The position numbers were made by a program, and so were the translations under genes. From contig NC_081407.1 in NCBI RefSeq assembly GCF_030272615.1, positions 379,709,179-379,773,178 of the forward strand: a stretch of DNA of 64,000 bases. Direction: 5' to 3'. Each line of letters begins with the position of its first letter. Within the stretch, counting starts at the first letter, position 1. The stretch is from Cryptomeria japonica (Eukaryota; Streptophyta; Pinopsida; Cupressales; Cupressaceae). Shown piece by piece: positions 1 to 11,440 of the stretch. The notes beneath the pieces are model-generated. The model was not told where the DNA came from and did not search any database. It saw only the letters and a list, made by a program, of their open reading frames with translations.

Positions 1-1915
1 GTCCCCTTATGACCCCTAATGACACCATGTGACCCCTCTTGACACCATATGACCCCTTGGGACAATATGATGTCCTAATGGAACATATGATGTCTAAAGG
101 GGTCATATGGTGTCCTAAGGGGTCATATGGTCTTCTAACACATGTCTAGCCCCTTAAGACCCCATATGATCCCTTAGGACACCATATGACCCCTTTTAAC
201 ATCCTATTACATGGCATGACCCCTTATGACACCATATGACCCCTTAGAAAAATATGATATCCCAATAGGTCATATAGTATCCTAAGGTGTCATATGGTGT
301 CCTAAACACATGTGTGGTCCCTTAGGACCCCATATGACCCCTAACAACACCATATGACCCCTCAAGACACCATATGACCCCTTAGGACAACATATGACCC
401 CTTAAGATAATATGTTGTCCTAAGGGGTCATATGGTGTTCTAACACATGCATTGCCCCTTAGGAGCCCTTATGACCTCTAATGATGCCATGTGATCCCTC
501 ATGACACCATATGACCCTTTAGGACAATATGATGTCCTAATGGCTCATATGGTATCTTCAGGGGTCATATGGTGTCCTAAGGGATCATATGGTGTTCATG
601 CCTGGCCCCTTAGCACCCCATATGACCCCTAACAACACCATATGACCCTTGAGGACACCATATGACCCCTTTTAACATCCTAGTACACAACATGATCGCT
701 TATGACACCATATGAACCCTTAGGATAATATGATGTCCTAATGGGTCATATGGTGTACTAACATGTGTGGGCCCTTACAACCCCATATGACCCCTAACGA
801 CACCATATGACCCCTTAGGACACCATATGACACCTTAGGACACCATATGATGTCCATATGGCGTTTTAAGGGGTCATATGGTGTTCTAATACATGTGTGG
901 CCCCTTAGGATTCCTTATGACCCCTAACAACACCATGTGACCCCTCATGACACTGTATGACCCCTTAGGACAATATAATCTCCTAATGGGTCATATGGTG
1001 TCTTAAGGGGTGATATGGTGTTCTAAGGGTTCATATGGTGTTCTAAGGGGTCATATGGTGTTCTAACATGTGTTTGGTCCCTTAGGACCCGATATGACCC
1101 CTAGCAACACCATATGACCCCTCAGGACACCATATGACCCCTAAGTACAACATATGACCCCTTAGGACAATATGATGTCCTAATAGTGTCCTAAGGAGTC
1201 ATATGGTGTTGTAACAAATGTGTGGCCCCTCGCGGCCCCTTATGACCCCTAATGACACCATGCGACCCCTCATGACACCATATGACCCCTTAGGACAATA
1301 TGATATCCTAATGGGTCATATGGTGTCTGAAGGGGTCATATGGTGTCCTAAGGGGTCATATGGTGTTCTAACATATGCCTAGGCCCTTAGGACACCATGT
1401 GATCCCTTAGGACACCATATGACCCCTAAGGACATCATATGACCACTTTTAACATCCTAGTACACAAGATGACCCATTATGACACCATATGACCCCTTAG
1501 GACAATATGATGTCCCAATGGATCATATGGTGTCCTAAGGTGTCATATGGTGTTCTAACACGTGTGGGCCCTTAGGACCCTATATGACCCCTAACGACAC
1601 CATATGACCCATTAGGACACCATATGATGTCCATATGGTGTCCTAAGGGGTCATATGGTGTTCTAACACTTGCCTGGCCCCTTAGCACCCCATATGACCC
1701 TGCAGGACACCATATGACCCCTTAGGACAACATATGAACCCTTCAGACAATATGATGTCCTAATGGTGTCCTAAGGGGTCATATGGTGTTCTAACACATA
1801 TCTGGCCCCTCAGGACACCTTATGACCCCTAATGATACCATGTGACCCCTCATGACACCATATGACCCCTTAGGACATTATGATGTCCTAATGGGTCATA
1901 TGATGTCCTAATGCG
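1..1915. repeat. Irregular satellite of a 20-bp motif in both orientations
   Basis: The block is built almost wholly from variants of gacaccatatgaccccttag and its reverse complement, each centred on the palindrome CATATG. Perfectly spaced runs of the 20-bp unit are visible near 800-850. Runs in one orientation switch to the other around a gacaatatgatgtcctaatg element. Each cycle is punctuated by a 'taacacatgtgtggccccttagga' type spacer seen near 139, 303, 440, 595, 757, 887, 1063, 1210, 1369, 1555, 1663 and 1792, so the higher-order period is irregular (about 110-185 bp). The array is cut by the left window edge and decays into unique sequence at about 1915. No coding potential is seen. Confidence 0.9.
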
Positions 1916-3184
1916 TCATTTACCGTTTTAGCACTTTCATTCTAATTATCTGCAAATTTTGAAATTTTAGAATCTGTCAGCTAACAAATTGTTGCAGGTT
2001 CGACTATTCAAGACTCAATTCTTGCAAACTACTAACTTGTGTACATGCAGGGTTTTATTTTAAGGAAATTTTTATGCATTTTATCACTTAGTCAAACTAG
2101 GAGTTCTTTTGGAAAGTAAAAGATCATACATATTTCATCTAGCTTAACTAAGAGGCTAATGCACAAAATGAAAACATGCATTGTGTGTTTTCAGTAAGGT
2201 AGTTGCACATAGATGGTTTAAAGGTTAAAAAGAATCATTATCTACCATGTTTTATTAAAAGTAGTAGGAGAGTATGCTCTCACCCTAATACAATGATTAG
2301 AAAGATAGACCTGCTTTTATCAATCAATTGGACCCAAGGATGATAGTTCACTTACAAAATAATATATCCTAAAAGAGCTTTAGACAAATCAATACCTACC
2401 AAAATATGAACAAAGGAGGTATGGTAAAAATTTAGTAGTAGCAATATCTAGTCATAGAAAATTCCCCAAGGCATTTCCAATCACTTGCAGACACATTTAA
2501 ACCAAAATTGTAAGGGGAGATAAGGTAGTCTCATTGAAATAGGAGAAATATCAATAGATTTATTAAGAGGGTTAAAGGAAGGAAAACAAGGATGAATAAA
2601 GAGAGGGTGTAAACCCTTGTTCAGTCAGAATTCTCAAGAACATTATCCCTATCAACATAAGAAGCAAAGCCATAAAAAAAGAAACCCCTAGCAAATGTTA
2701 GCGTTATATTAGTCCCATTACATTGTAGGCAATAGTTAGATAGTTATATGCACAAGTTATTTCAAATTGGTACATGTTACTTTTATTTAAACATGCTAAA
2801 TGTACATCAAATAATTACTAAATTTTTCACCATTCCTTCTTCATATGGTATTAGAGTGTTAGCTTTTCTCTATTCCTATGATATGTTGCACTAAATTACC
2901 GAATGGTGTGAGGTAAATGGAAGAGCTAGTGATTATGAGTGGATAATGGAACTTCTTCCAAGATTTCACGAAGGCATTGAATTATGTAGGTATATGTTGT
3001 TCAATTTTTAAGTGATAAAAATAGATTCGAGTATGTAGTAAGGTTACGCCAACCATGCAGAGTAAATGGCATGAGACAGATTATGTATTTTAATTTTTTA
3101 TATGTTGTTGCTACTTGTATCTACTGATTCAAATTTTTTCCCTCTACTATGGGATATTAGGTAGTTCCATCACAACCCACTTGC
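1916..3184. other. AT-rich intergenic stretch
   Basis: Unique-looking AT-rich sequence between the satellite and the microsatellite. I see no ORF with recognisable domains, no RNA gene and no clear repeat structure. Confidence 0.6.
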
Positions 3185-3208
3185 ATGACCTCAATTAGAT
3201 CAGCCACA

Positions 3209-3325
3209 TATGTATATATATACATACATATACATATACATATACATATATGTATGCATTATATGTCTATACATATATATACATACATACATACATATAC
3301 ATACATACATACATACATACATACA

Positions 3326-3360
<35 letters not shown>

Positions 3361-3414
3361 GTGTACATATATATATATACATATATATATATATACATAC
3401 ATATATATATATAT

Positions 3415-3474
<60 letters not shown>

Positions 3475-3480
3475 GTACAC

Positions 3481-3515
<35 letters not shown>

Positions 3516-3600
3516 TGTATGTATATGTATATATATATGTGTGTGTGAGTATATATATATATGTGTGTGTGTGTATATATGTATACACACAGACACACAC
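3209..3600. repeat. Compound TA / TACA / TG microsatellite with inverted symmetry
   Basis: The tract begins with TATA/CATA repeats. It has a (CATA)n run at about 3280-3350, a long (TA)n core, then the complementary (TATG)n run at about 3485-3525, and ends in (TG)n. The left (CATA)n and right (TATG)n runs can pair across the TA core, so the block is an imperfect palindrome. It is open in all six frames with Tyr/Ile/His-rich translations. These come from the repeat and are not genes. Confidence 0.95.
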
Positions 3601-3604
3601 ATAA

Positions 3605-3993
3605 ACACCAAATCAAATTTTGTAATATCCTTTAGCACCAAAGTGATAAGGCTTTATATGCATTAAGTTAGTGTGCATATATTTAATTACTCTTATATGT
3701 TATTGAATTGAAGATTCCATTTCAGATGTTACATAGGCACAATGGGTAGCAAACTAATGAGTTTCTACTAAAAGAAAATTCTTGGCAAAAAAGTATGTTG
3801 CTAATATCGGTTGGAATGATAGCACCTTGATCAACTCAACTAAATGTATTGTCATTTGGCCATTTCACACTACAAAGCATTATTTTCAGAGATTATTCTT
3901 GGCATTCAAATGCATAAGAAATGAGGCAATTCATTTTAAAACAACACACAAATGAGGGCACTATTCAGTAGAACATTTTTCTTTCTAAGAAAA
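3605..3993. other. Intergenic, nothing recognised
   Basis: AT-rich unique sequence with no supported gene or repeat. Confidence 0.5.
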
Positions 3994-4155
3994 ATTATTT
4001 TACTCTATTTCCATGAAGTTTATCATGGCTTCTAAGGAGCACTTTGGATTATTTTACTCTATTTGCATGAAGTTTATCATGACTTCTAAGTAGCACTTGG
4101 GATTATTTTACACTATGTGCATGAAGTTTATCATGACTTCTAAGTATCACTTGGG
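3994..4155. repeat. Three tandem copies of a 54-bp unit
   Basis: Units start at 3994, 4048 and 4102 with attattttactctatttgca and run through 'gaagtttatcatgacttctaag'. The copies differ at only a few positions. The tract does not encode a conserved reading frame that I can see. Confidence 0.9.
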
Positions 4156-5720
4156 ATATCAAAGGTGATCCAATAAGCATAGGAGGAATATAGAACATAT
4201 ATCATTACAAAAATAAGGAGTTTTGTACCAAGCACATAGGGGAACCAGTCCATTACCTAGGCTTCAGCTGGAGAGATTTCACCATAAGTTTGTTCATTTT
4301 TCACTGAACTTACACCAAAACTGCTATGGTTTTCTAAGTAGTTTTATTCCTTTGTTTTTGCATTTTGACATGTTTATGGTTGTTTCATTGAAATCTGATT
4401 TTATGATGAAATAACTTGAAAGATATCTCTGTTTGAAATTCCTTGATAAAGATGATGTTGTGCAAATATTATATAAATATTAAGAAATTCCATTTATGAT
4501 GTAGACCTATATGTTGTGGATATCTTGTATTAAAATTAGTTTTATATGCCTTCACTTATGCTCAATTTGGTTTTCAAACTTGCATGTCTCCTAGAGTTAT
4601 AGCATTGCAATATCTAAAAATTAAATGAATATAGATTGCAAATTGTAATTGTATGTTGTAATGAAAGCTCCTTTCCACTGATTGGAAACTTGAGTTATGT
4701 TGTCATTGATATCATAGTGTTTTAATGAAGAGGATGTTGGAGTTATCTAGTTATGTGGATGATTTATATGGTCCAAAAATGAGTGTTCAAATGTTATTGT
4801 ATTGTCTAGTTTTTATGGTGAGTAATGATGAAGTGTTTCGAGAAGTCTATAGTAGTGGAAATTACAATATGCAAAAAGGAGTATTTATGTCTTTATAGAA
4901 GAATGCTCCACATTCCTCTAATTCTTGATAATAATGTCTTTTGGTTCTATATATAATGTATGCATTCTATGGATGTTGCACGATCATATTTCCAAGTCCT
5001 CTATGCTCAGATAATGAAGTTGGTTGTGGCAATTTGTTGATAGTGAGGTTGTGTTTCAAGACTAGTCTAGGTAATTCTCCACCTTTCTCCACTATGTTGG
5101 TTCAAGTGTTGCATCTTGGAGGACATGTTCATATGGTTTGTGAAATATTCCAGTTGATATTTTATGTGTTGGTTTGATCAACAACTAAGGTTATGTTATT
5201 TTATGTCTGGCATTGTCAATTGTGTTAGTCTATGGCCAACTCAATTGAGTTATCTTATTTTTATCGTACACTTTTGGTATAGATATGAATTTCATATTGA
5301 GTTAGAATATTGATATGAGGCTCATTGTGGCATCTATAGATCCACATTAGGGAATTTTCATTGAGCAATATTTTTGTGATGACTAGTTAACATGCTTCAT
5401 TTTCTTTTTTACACATTACAGGTTTGAGTAGACTGGAAACAAAGAGCACATGGTAGAATCATCATTGATAGATGGGTATTTTTAGGAAAAGGATAGTGTT
5501 GTATATGTGGAAATAAGACTATAGATTTTGGTTTGTGAATGAAAGGAAGGTGTATTTTATGAAATTTCTTTAAGGCCAAAGGAAGAAACATAACAGAAAG
5601 TTACAGGAACATATTGTCAAATCAAAATGTTATAAATGTTCTCTAACTATGTCTTCTTTTGTAGGTACAAATCACAATATATATGATTTGATATAGTTTT
5701 AAATTAATCATAGCTGAAGC
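4156..5720. other. AT-rich intergenic stretch
   Basis: Contains several short ORFs (for example 4223-4414 + and 4941-5177 +) that resemble no known family and have no supporting context. I regard them as chance ORFs. Confidence 0.5.
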
Positions 5721-6175
5721 AATGACAAGGCAAGAGAACTATTTTAAAGAATGCATCGAAGAAATGTAGTTACATGGAGTGGCATGATTGCAGGATACAT
5801 AACGAATGGAACTCTTAAAGAGGCTTTAGGAACTGTCAAGCAAATGCAATTGGAAAATATGAAGTCATGCTCAAAATCCTTTGTCAACATCTTTCCTCCC
5901 TCTGCCAAAATGAGAGCTTTGGAATAGGATATGGGAATCCACCAAAGCATAAAGGATAGAAAATATTGTCAAATGTTGTACTTGCAATTGCCTTGCTGGA
6001 CATGCCATGATTGCAGGATACATAACAAATGGAACTGCTAAAGAGGCTTTAGGAACTTTCAAGCAAATGCAATTGGTAGATATGAAGTCATACTCGAAAT
6101 CCTTTGCGAGAATCCTTCCTCCCTGTGCCAAAATGAGAGCTTTGGAATAGGGTATGGGCATCCACCAAACATATA
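5721..6175 (+). pseudogene. Pentatricopeptide repeat (PPR) pseudogene with duplicated module
   Basis: Read in the frame of 5748, the sequence gives RMHRRNVVTWSGMIAGYITN followed by 'GTLKEALGTVKQMQLENMK' and then 'FPPSAKMRALE'. This is the arrangement of plant organellar PLS-class PPR proteins (NVVSWNAMIAGY, EALxLFxQMQ, then P-A-CA-x-L-x-ALEQG). Upstream, ARELF is followed by an in-frame TAA and then RMHRRNVV. A second copy of the module lies at about 5995-6175 with the same order (AMIAGYITN, EALGTFKQMQL, ILPPCAKMRALE). It ends at the same TAG where an EQG codon is expected, then continues in frame as GMGIHQ. PPR proteins bind organellar RNA. This is only a fragment with stops, too short to function. 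The shared TAG suggests the module was duplicated after the gene had died. Confidence 0.8.
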
Positions 6176-7599
6176 CATAACTATGAATAAGCCATATATA
6201 AACTATATGTACAAATAATTTTAAAACTTTAAAATACAAATGAATTAAAATTTTACTTTTTAAAATTAAAAAAACAATGTATAATGTTTACAAATGTTGC
6301 ACATGTTTTGTCACTATTTCCTTTCATGGTTTTTTTAGATTGAAGTGTTTCTTAAATATTGGTTATATATATCTTGTATTACATAAAAATAATTACAAAT
6401 TGTATATACATGTAAAAATGTTAAGAAAACTTTTACATAGATTTTCAACAAGAAATACATACTACATTTATTTACACATTCTCAAATATGATGTGGAAAT
6501 TTATAATCATTGGGCTTTTACGAAAATAAGAGAAGGTAAAAAATTTGTAGCTTTCGATATGTACCTTGCATTCAATATCTTTTCATTACCTAAAAATATT
6601 TTTTTAAGGTGTATGAAAGACAAAATAGTCTTTGAGGGTGGTTTTATGACACTCCAAGATTTTTTTTTTTTGTTATTTGCCTCATGTCCTCTTCACATCT
6701 ACCAATTTTCTTACTCATCCACTCACTTTCTATTCACAATTTCTAGCATGAAGACAAAAATAAAACCACGTGAGTTGTAATGGTTGCCTATACCCTAAAA
6801 TATTTTATTTTTTTCTTCTTTTTATACACCTTCTCCACTCTACTTCATATATAATTTTTTATTAGCACTATATATTCATTTCAACTCAAGGATTAGTCTA
6901 AATAAAAATTTTAATTAAATATATTTTTATAAAAAGTGATAATATATATCAAATATCAGATTATACTGAGTCTCTAAAATATGCTATTGTAGTTGTAAAT
7001 GGACATTTAATTACATAATATATTTTGATTACGTGGATATACAAAATACATATTTCTATATACATAATTTTATATATAATAATAATAATTTTTATTGTTG
7101 CTGTATTCATCTAATATGTGGAAAGATATTAGAAGTTACTACAATGAATTTATCAATTTGATTGACCTAAATTATTTTTCTTCTTTGAATTATTAGGTCC
7201 ATTTTTAGCATAATGACCATAGCTTTTTATTATGGGTAAAACAAGTTTAGAAGGATCCCAAAACCCTTTAAATAAAGCTACCTATAAGATAACCAATACT
7301 AACCAACAACAAAACCAAGGAACAAAATGTTGCATAAAGATAGACACAATAACCCATAGTTGAACCAGAGAACAAAAAGATACCTCAAAGGAAAAAAATG
7401 ATAGACCCACAACAAAAAAATGACAAACATGCAACAAAAACTAGACAAACAACGTAGACAACACAAACGATTTTAACATATTCAAGGTACTAGTAGCTTC
7501 AAGCTATTGCTATATATGTTCTGATGAAGTTCATCCAATTTTTATATGCCCTTTTTGATTCCACAAATTTATTCTTTCGTCAATTCATCGCACGCATGA
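6176..7599. other. AT-rich intergenic stretch
   Basis: A 167-codon ORF at 6277-6780 (+) has a low-complexity, Tyr/Phe/Lys-rich translation typical of AT-rich DNA. No domain or homologue is recognised. The rest is AT-rich sequence. Confidence 0.5.
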
Positions 7600-7615
7600 G
7601 CGCACACACATGCAC

Positions 7616-7668
7616 ATGTGTGTGTGTGTGCGTGTGTATGTATGTACATACGTGTGTGTGTGTGTGTA
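7616..7668. repeat. (TG)n microsatellite
   Basis: Two short runs of TG/TGTA dinucleotides surround an ACATACG interruption. They form a simple repeat. Confidence 0.9.
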
Positions 7669-7679
7669 TTTATATAAAA

Positions 7680-8860
7680 CCAAACAATATAAAACACATT
7701 TTAATGTGAAACCTTTATTTATTTTGTACCCTCCCTCTAGATTTTCTTGATTGCCATAGCCCTAGCCACCACTGGACATTTTGTGCCACAAGTAGCATGA
7801 GCTAGACTGTTGGCTACCACTTCAACATCATGCATGTCATTATCATGCCACTCCTCTCTCTGTCTTGAAAATTTTCCTCCTCCTCATCCTCAATATTTAT
7901 TAAATTATCAAAGATGAAATTAAAACATGTTATTGTAGCTGAGGAAAAATATCAAAATAAATTATAATCATTGTTCAACTTATTCATAGTTCTAGTAAGA
8001 ATATCTTTCTATTAGATTTTTGTTTTGTTCCCCCCGTTTTTTAACTCAACACATAACATTTTCTATATTTCTTTAGCAAAAAGAAGTCAAAGAAAATATT
8101 CCTTATTGTTTCAAGTTTCCTACAAATCTTGCAAACTTGAATATTAAAATATTAGTGGACATAAAACTTAAATTGTATTTTTCAACTATTTACCTTCAAA
8201 ATCCAAATTCCAACATTTATTAATAAAATTAGTAATGAATCTAATACTAGACAATATTTTATAATTAGTTTTGTTTTACAAATAACGTCATTAGTCCATT
8301 TAAGACCGGTATAACTATCCAAATCTTGTATACATACAATGGATGGATAAAAGACTTTTCTAGCATCTTGAGGATAGTAGATTATTTCCTCCAATTTGGT
8401 AGAGGTGTATCATATTCACAACTCAATGAGGCCTAGACTTTTAGATGTTCATTGTTAATGAATCTAAATAAAACTTTATAACTCACTAAACACTTATATG
8501 TCTAGGCCAAGCATTTGTGTAGGTGGGTGAAGAGGTAAATGGATATCAACAAAGTCATTAGCAATTTTATTTAGTTTGTCATCATGTTCTATTTTTTTCT
8601 ATATCATGTTCCTACATCACATCATCATATATGAGACCCCTTATCTTGTTAGTATTGTAAAACATTTTTTAATGTAAAATATACATTGATATATAAATAT
8701 GTGTTAAAAATATTTAATTTTTATGCCACTTACCTATCAATCACACATATCTATGAACATCACATTCTCTCATTTATATGGCTATGAAATTTTCCTTGCA
8801 AATTTAAAAATATGAAATTTAAAGTTTACATAATTTTCACATATAACCTTCTTAACAAAG
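7680..8860. other. Intergenic, with a doubtful LRR-like shadow
   Basis: Mostly AT-rich sequence. A 70-codon minus-strand ORF (8182-8394) vaguely recalls the leucine-rich stretch of plant F-box/LRR proteins (KTKLIIKYCLVLDSLL), but the match is too weak to call. Confidence 0.4.
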
Positions 8861-9376
8861 ATGATTTATGTGGATGGGGCAGCTAAACGGAATCCTGGGT
8901 TGGCTAGGTGCGGAGGAGAAGCTAGGAATCATATGGGTCTATTGGTTTCTACGGTGGCGCTCCCTCTGGGCACCCAGTCCAACCACTTTGCAGAGGCCAG
9001 CGCTGCCCAAATTGGGTTACACATGGCTAAAAGAGAAGGTTTTAGAAAGGTCTGGCTGGAGTCTGACTCACTAAACTCTATCAATTGTCTGAATGAGCGC
9101 ACATATCCTAGCTGCATGACTGCTAATCTGATCAAGGATTGCTGGGATATAATAAATGAGTTTGATGAATTCAAAATTTTGCACGTCTTTCAGGAAGGCA
9201 ACAAAGTGGCGACTCTACTGACCAATATGGCGATGGGATACGTGGTAGCTAAATGGTGGAGCAGTAGGGATTCTTTCCCAAAAAACTTGTGTGAGCTGGC
9301 TTGTCATGATTGTTACCAAAATTTTGCACATGTCAAATTTGGTGCCCTAATGAAGCCTTGTATTCATTCATTTTGA
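8861..9376 (+). CDS. RNase H-like domain protein, orphan retroelement fragment
   Basis: A 171-codon ORF with the layout of the plant RVT_3/RNase H-like family found at the C terminus of LINE-type elements and in many plant 'putative ribonuclease H' proteins. The order is YVDGAAKRNPG (residues 3-13, first catalytic Asp at 5), HFAEASAAQIGL (Glu 45), WLESDSLNSI (Asp 69) and HVFQEGNKVATLLTN (109-122). The family usually has GNxVADxLA in the last motif. Here the Asp is Thr 118, so one metal ligand appears lost. No reverse transcriptase or endonuclease is visible upstream, so the domain stands alone. It is about the size of a single RNase H domain plus a short tail. It is most likely a relic of a non-LTR element, although domesticated RNase H-like genes of this size exist. 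No promoter or partner gene is evident. Confidence 0.65.
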   Translation: MIYVDGAAKRNPGLARCGGEARNHMGLLVSTVALPLGTQSNHFAEASAAQIGLHMAKREGFRKVWLESDSLNSINCLNERTYPSCMTANLIKDCWDIINEFDEFKILHVFQEGNKVATLLTNMAMGYVVAKWWSSRDSFPKNLCELACHDCYQNFAHVKFGALMKPCIHSF

Positions 9377-9900
9377 AAAGGTTAAATCATGAACCAAAAA
9401 TCATAAATGCACTATTTTTTGTCTAACTTGTTTGCTTCATGTGCAGATACAGGAAAAGTAAGATAGCATGTGGGTTAAAATGTGGCTCCCATGAGGGTTG
9501 AGATCATCATGTTGTAGATCACAGAGATATTTATGCTTCATTGCAGATGAAATGGTGTGGCTTATCAAATTTTCAAACAAATGCATTATTGCCAGATGTG
9601 AAACTGACATAACTCTTGCCAAATCCTCCCTATTGCGTGATGAAATAGCAACAAAGAAAGGCTCAGAAGGTTTCAAGACAAAGGCTCGGGTGTAGAACAC
9701 AAGCAAAAGCTAGGATGTGTAAAGAATTTATACCACATTGGCAGTGCAGAAGGAGTTTATTGCATTTAAATATAAGAACACATATAACTATAGTGTCAAA
9801 GCTTAAGAGCTTTTGGCAAGAAGTGGCTCGTGGCCTAATGGACCTCACGTGTTTGTGCATCTCAAGGTGTCCAAATTTTGTGGTAGGCTGGCGAGAATAA
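9377..9900. other. Intergenic, nothing recognised
   Basis: Overlapping short ORFs on both strands show no family resemblance. Confidence 0.4.
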
Positions 9901-9909
9901 ATTAAAGGT

Positions 9910-11440
9910 CAAGAAAGTCAGGTAGATTAGATGGTGATCACAGATGATCCGACAGTGGTCGCTATACCACAAAATAAAGGTGCGCAATGGTTATTCCTTG
10001 CGACATGGCGACAAACCACTAGCGGTGGACTGTGGCTGATAGCTAATGCAAGTAGTTACGACAGACAGTTATGGAGAGCTTCATTCTGATGATTAGTAAG
10101 GCCATGCTAAGGTGTCAGAGCAAGGACCCCGGAGCCAATCAGGGGGTGCCATGTGGCGGAGAAGAGGGTATAAGACCAAGGATAAGTGGCAGACTGGTGG
10201 TGCCCATATGGTGGCTAGCTGGATGCACACACAAACTAGAGAGTGACCTATCGAATAGACCTTGGCATCGATGGATCTCTAAAAGGATTCACCTAAAGCA
10301 TCGGTTCCATCGACATAAGGTACATCAAAGAAATCAGAACTAGTCTCACTAATAAAATAAAAAGTATCGATGAGACATGTGAGAAGTTTGTTGAGGTAGG
10401 AAGTTTGGCCAAAAGAACAATATCGAATGAACCAAGGCGGGCCCAAGTCCAGTGGTAGGTCCAAGTGGTGATACAGGCAGATCTCATGAGCGAACCAGTG
10501 GCTGACACGTGGTGACACCGTGGCAGAAGAGAGAGCCGCTCAGAGAGGTTAAAGGTCTAAAGAGATCAAGGAAGTTCAATGGTGATCAAGAAAGATCCAA
10601 TGGCTATCGCTATACCGCGATAGAAAGATGCACGTCGGGTTATCACTATGACTTGGTGACAAGGTGGGCCCAGGTTGAAATGGTAGGTAAAGAGGAGGTA
10701 AAGATCAAGCAGTTAATCAAATTCGATGATCGGGCAAAAAGATCTAATGGCGGTTGCTATGGCATAAGGAAAAGATGCACGTCGGGTTATCATAGCAACT
10801 TGGCGACAAGGTGGGTCTAGGTCTAGTGGTAGGTTGAGATGGCGGTCAAGATGGCAAACAAGGTGGACCCACGAGCGAATCAGAGACTGACACATGGCAC
10901 AGATGAAGAGAGAAACTCAGAAGAGATAAATGGTGTGCTAGTTCCTGAAGATCTAGCGGTTGTTGCTATCCCATGATGAAAATTCATCTGAATGTTAAGG
11001 ATGTGGACTTAGCGACAAGGAAATACTAAGGTCTGATAGTGGGTCCGACCATGCTGAGGTAATGTTAAAATGGTAGATAGGTGGCACCTTGGTGGTGACC
11101 ACAGAAAAATCAGCAAGTAAAATGCACCAGAAAAGAGTAGCTCAAGCAAGTTAAAGGTTGACTAGGTCTGAGGAGGATTGAGAAAGTCCGAGATGATTCG
11201 ACAGCTATCGCTAAGGTGCAATGAGAAGATGCTCGCCCAGTTATCATCATGACTTGGCGACAAGGCGAGCCCAGGAAGAGGTGGGTCTGGTCTAAAGTCT
11301 TGAGGCTTTTAAGTGGAGCCTAGGTGGATCCACAGACAAATCAGGTTGTAGCACATGGCAAGTGTATGTAGACTCAAAAGTGGGCCCAGTTTGAAGAAAA
11401 CGCAGAGGTTTAAAGATCGAGCAAGTTCCTGAAGATCTAG
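9910..11440. repeat. GC-richer tract of degenerate repeats
   Basis: This stretch is visibly richer in G and C than its surroundings and repeats a set of phrases. 'gggttatca..atgacttggcgacaaggtggg' occurs near 10637, 10784 and 11235. 'gcgaaccagtggctgacacgtgg' near 10491 returns as 'gcgaatcagagactgacacatgg' near 10873. 'gatcaaggaagttcaatggt' variants also recur. Spacings of about 147, 382 and 450 bp suggest nested units rather than a clean array. ORFs inside it follow the repeat and look non-coding. A decayed LTR or untranslated region of a large retroelement is a possible origin. Confidence 0.6.

Noticed and set aside
1-1915. CRISPR-like array
   Set aside because: Short repeats are contiguous and in both orientations with no unique spacers, and the window is eukaryotic.
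3185-3666. Six overlapping ORFs of 112-139 codons rich in Tyr, Ile, His
   Set aside because: They are translations of the TA/TACA microsatellite and exist in every frame.
6277-6780. 167-codon ORF
   Set aside because: Low-complexity translation from AT-rich DNA, no domain, no supporting context.
8182-8394. Possible F-box/LRR fragment on the minus strand
   Set aside because: Resemblance limited to a leucine-rich stretch of about 25 residues; too weak.
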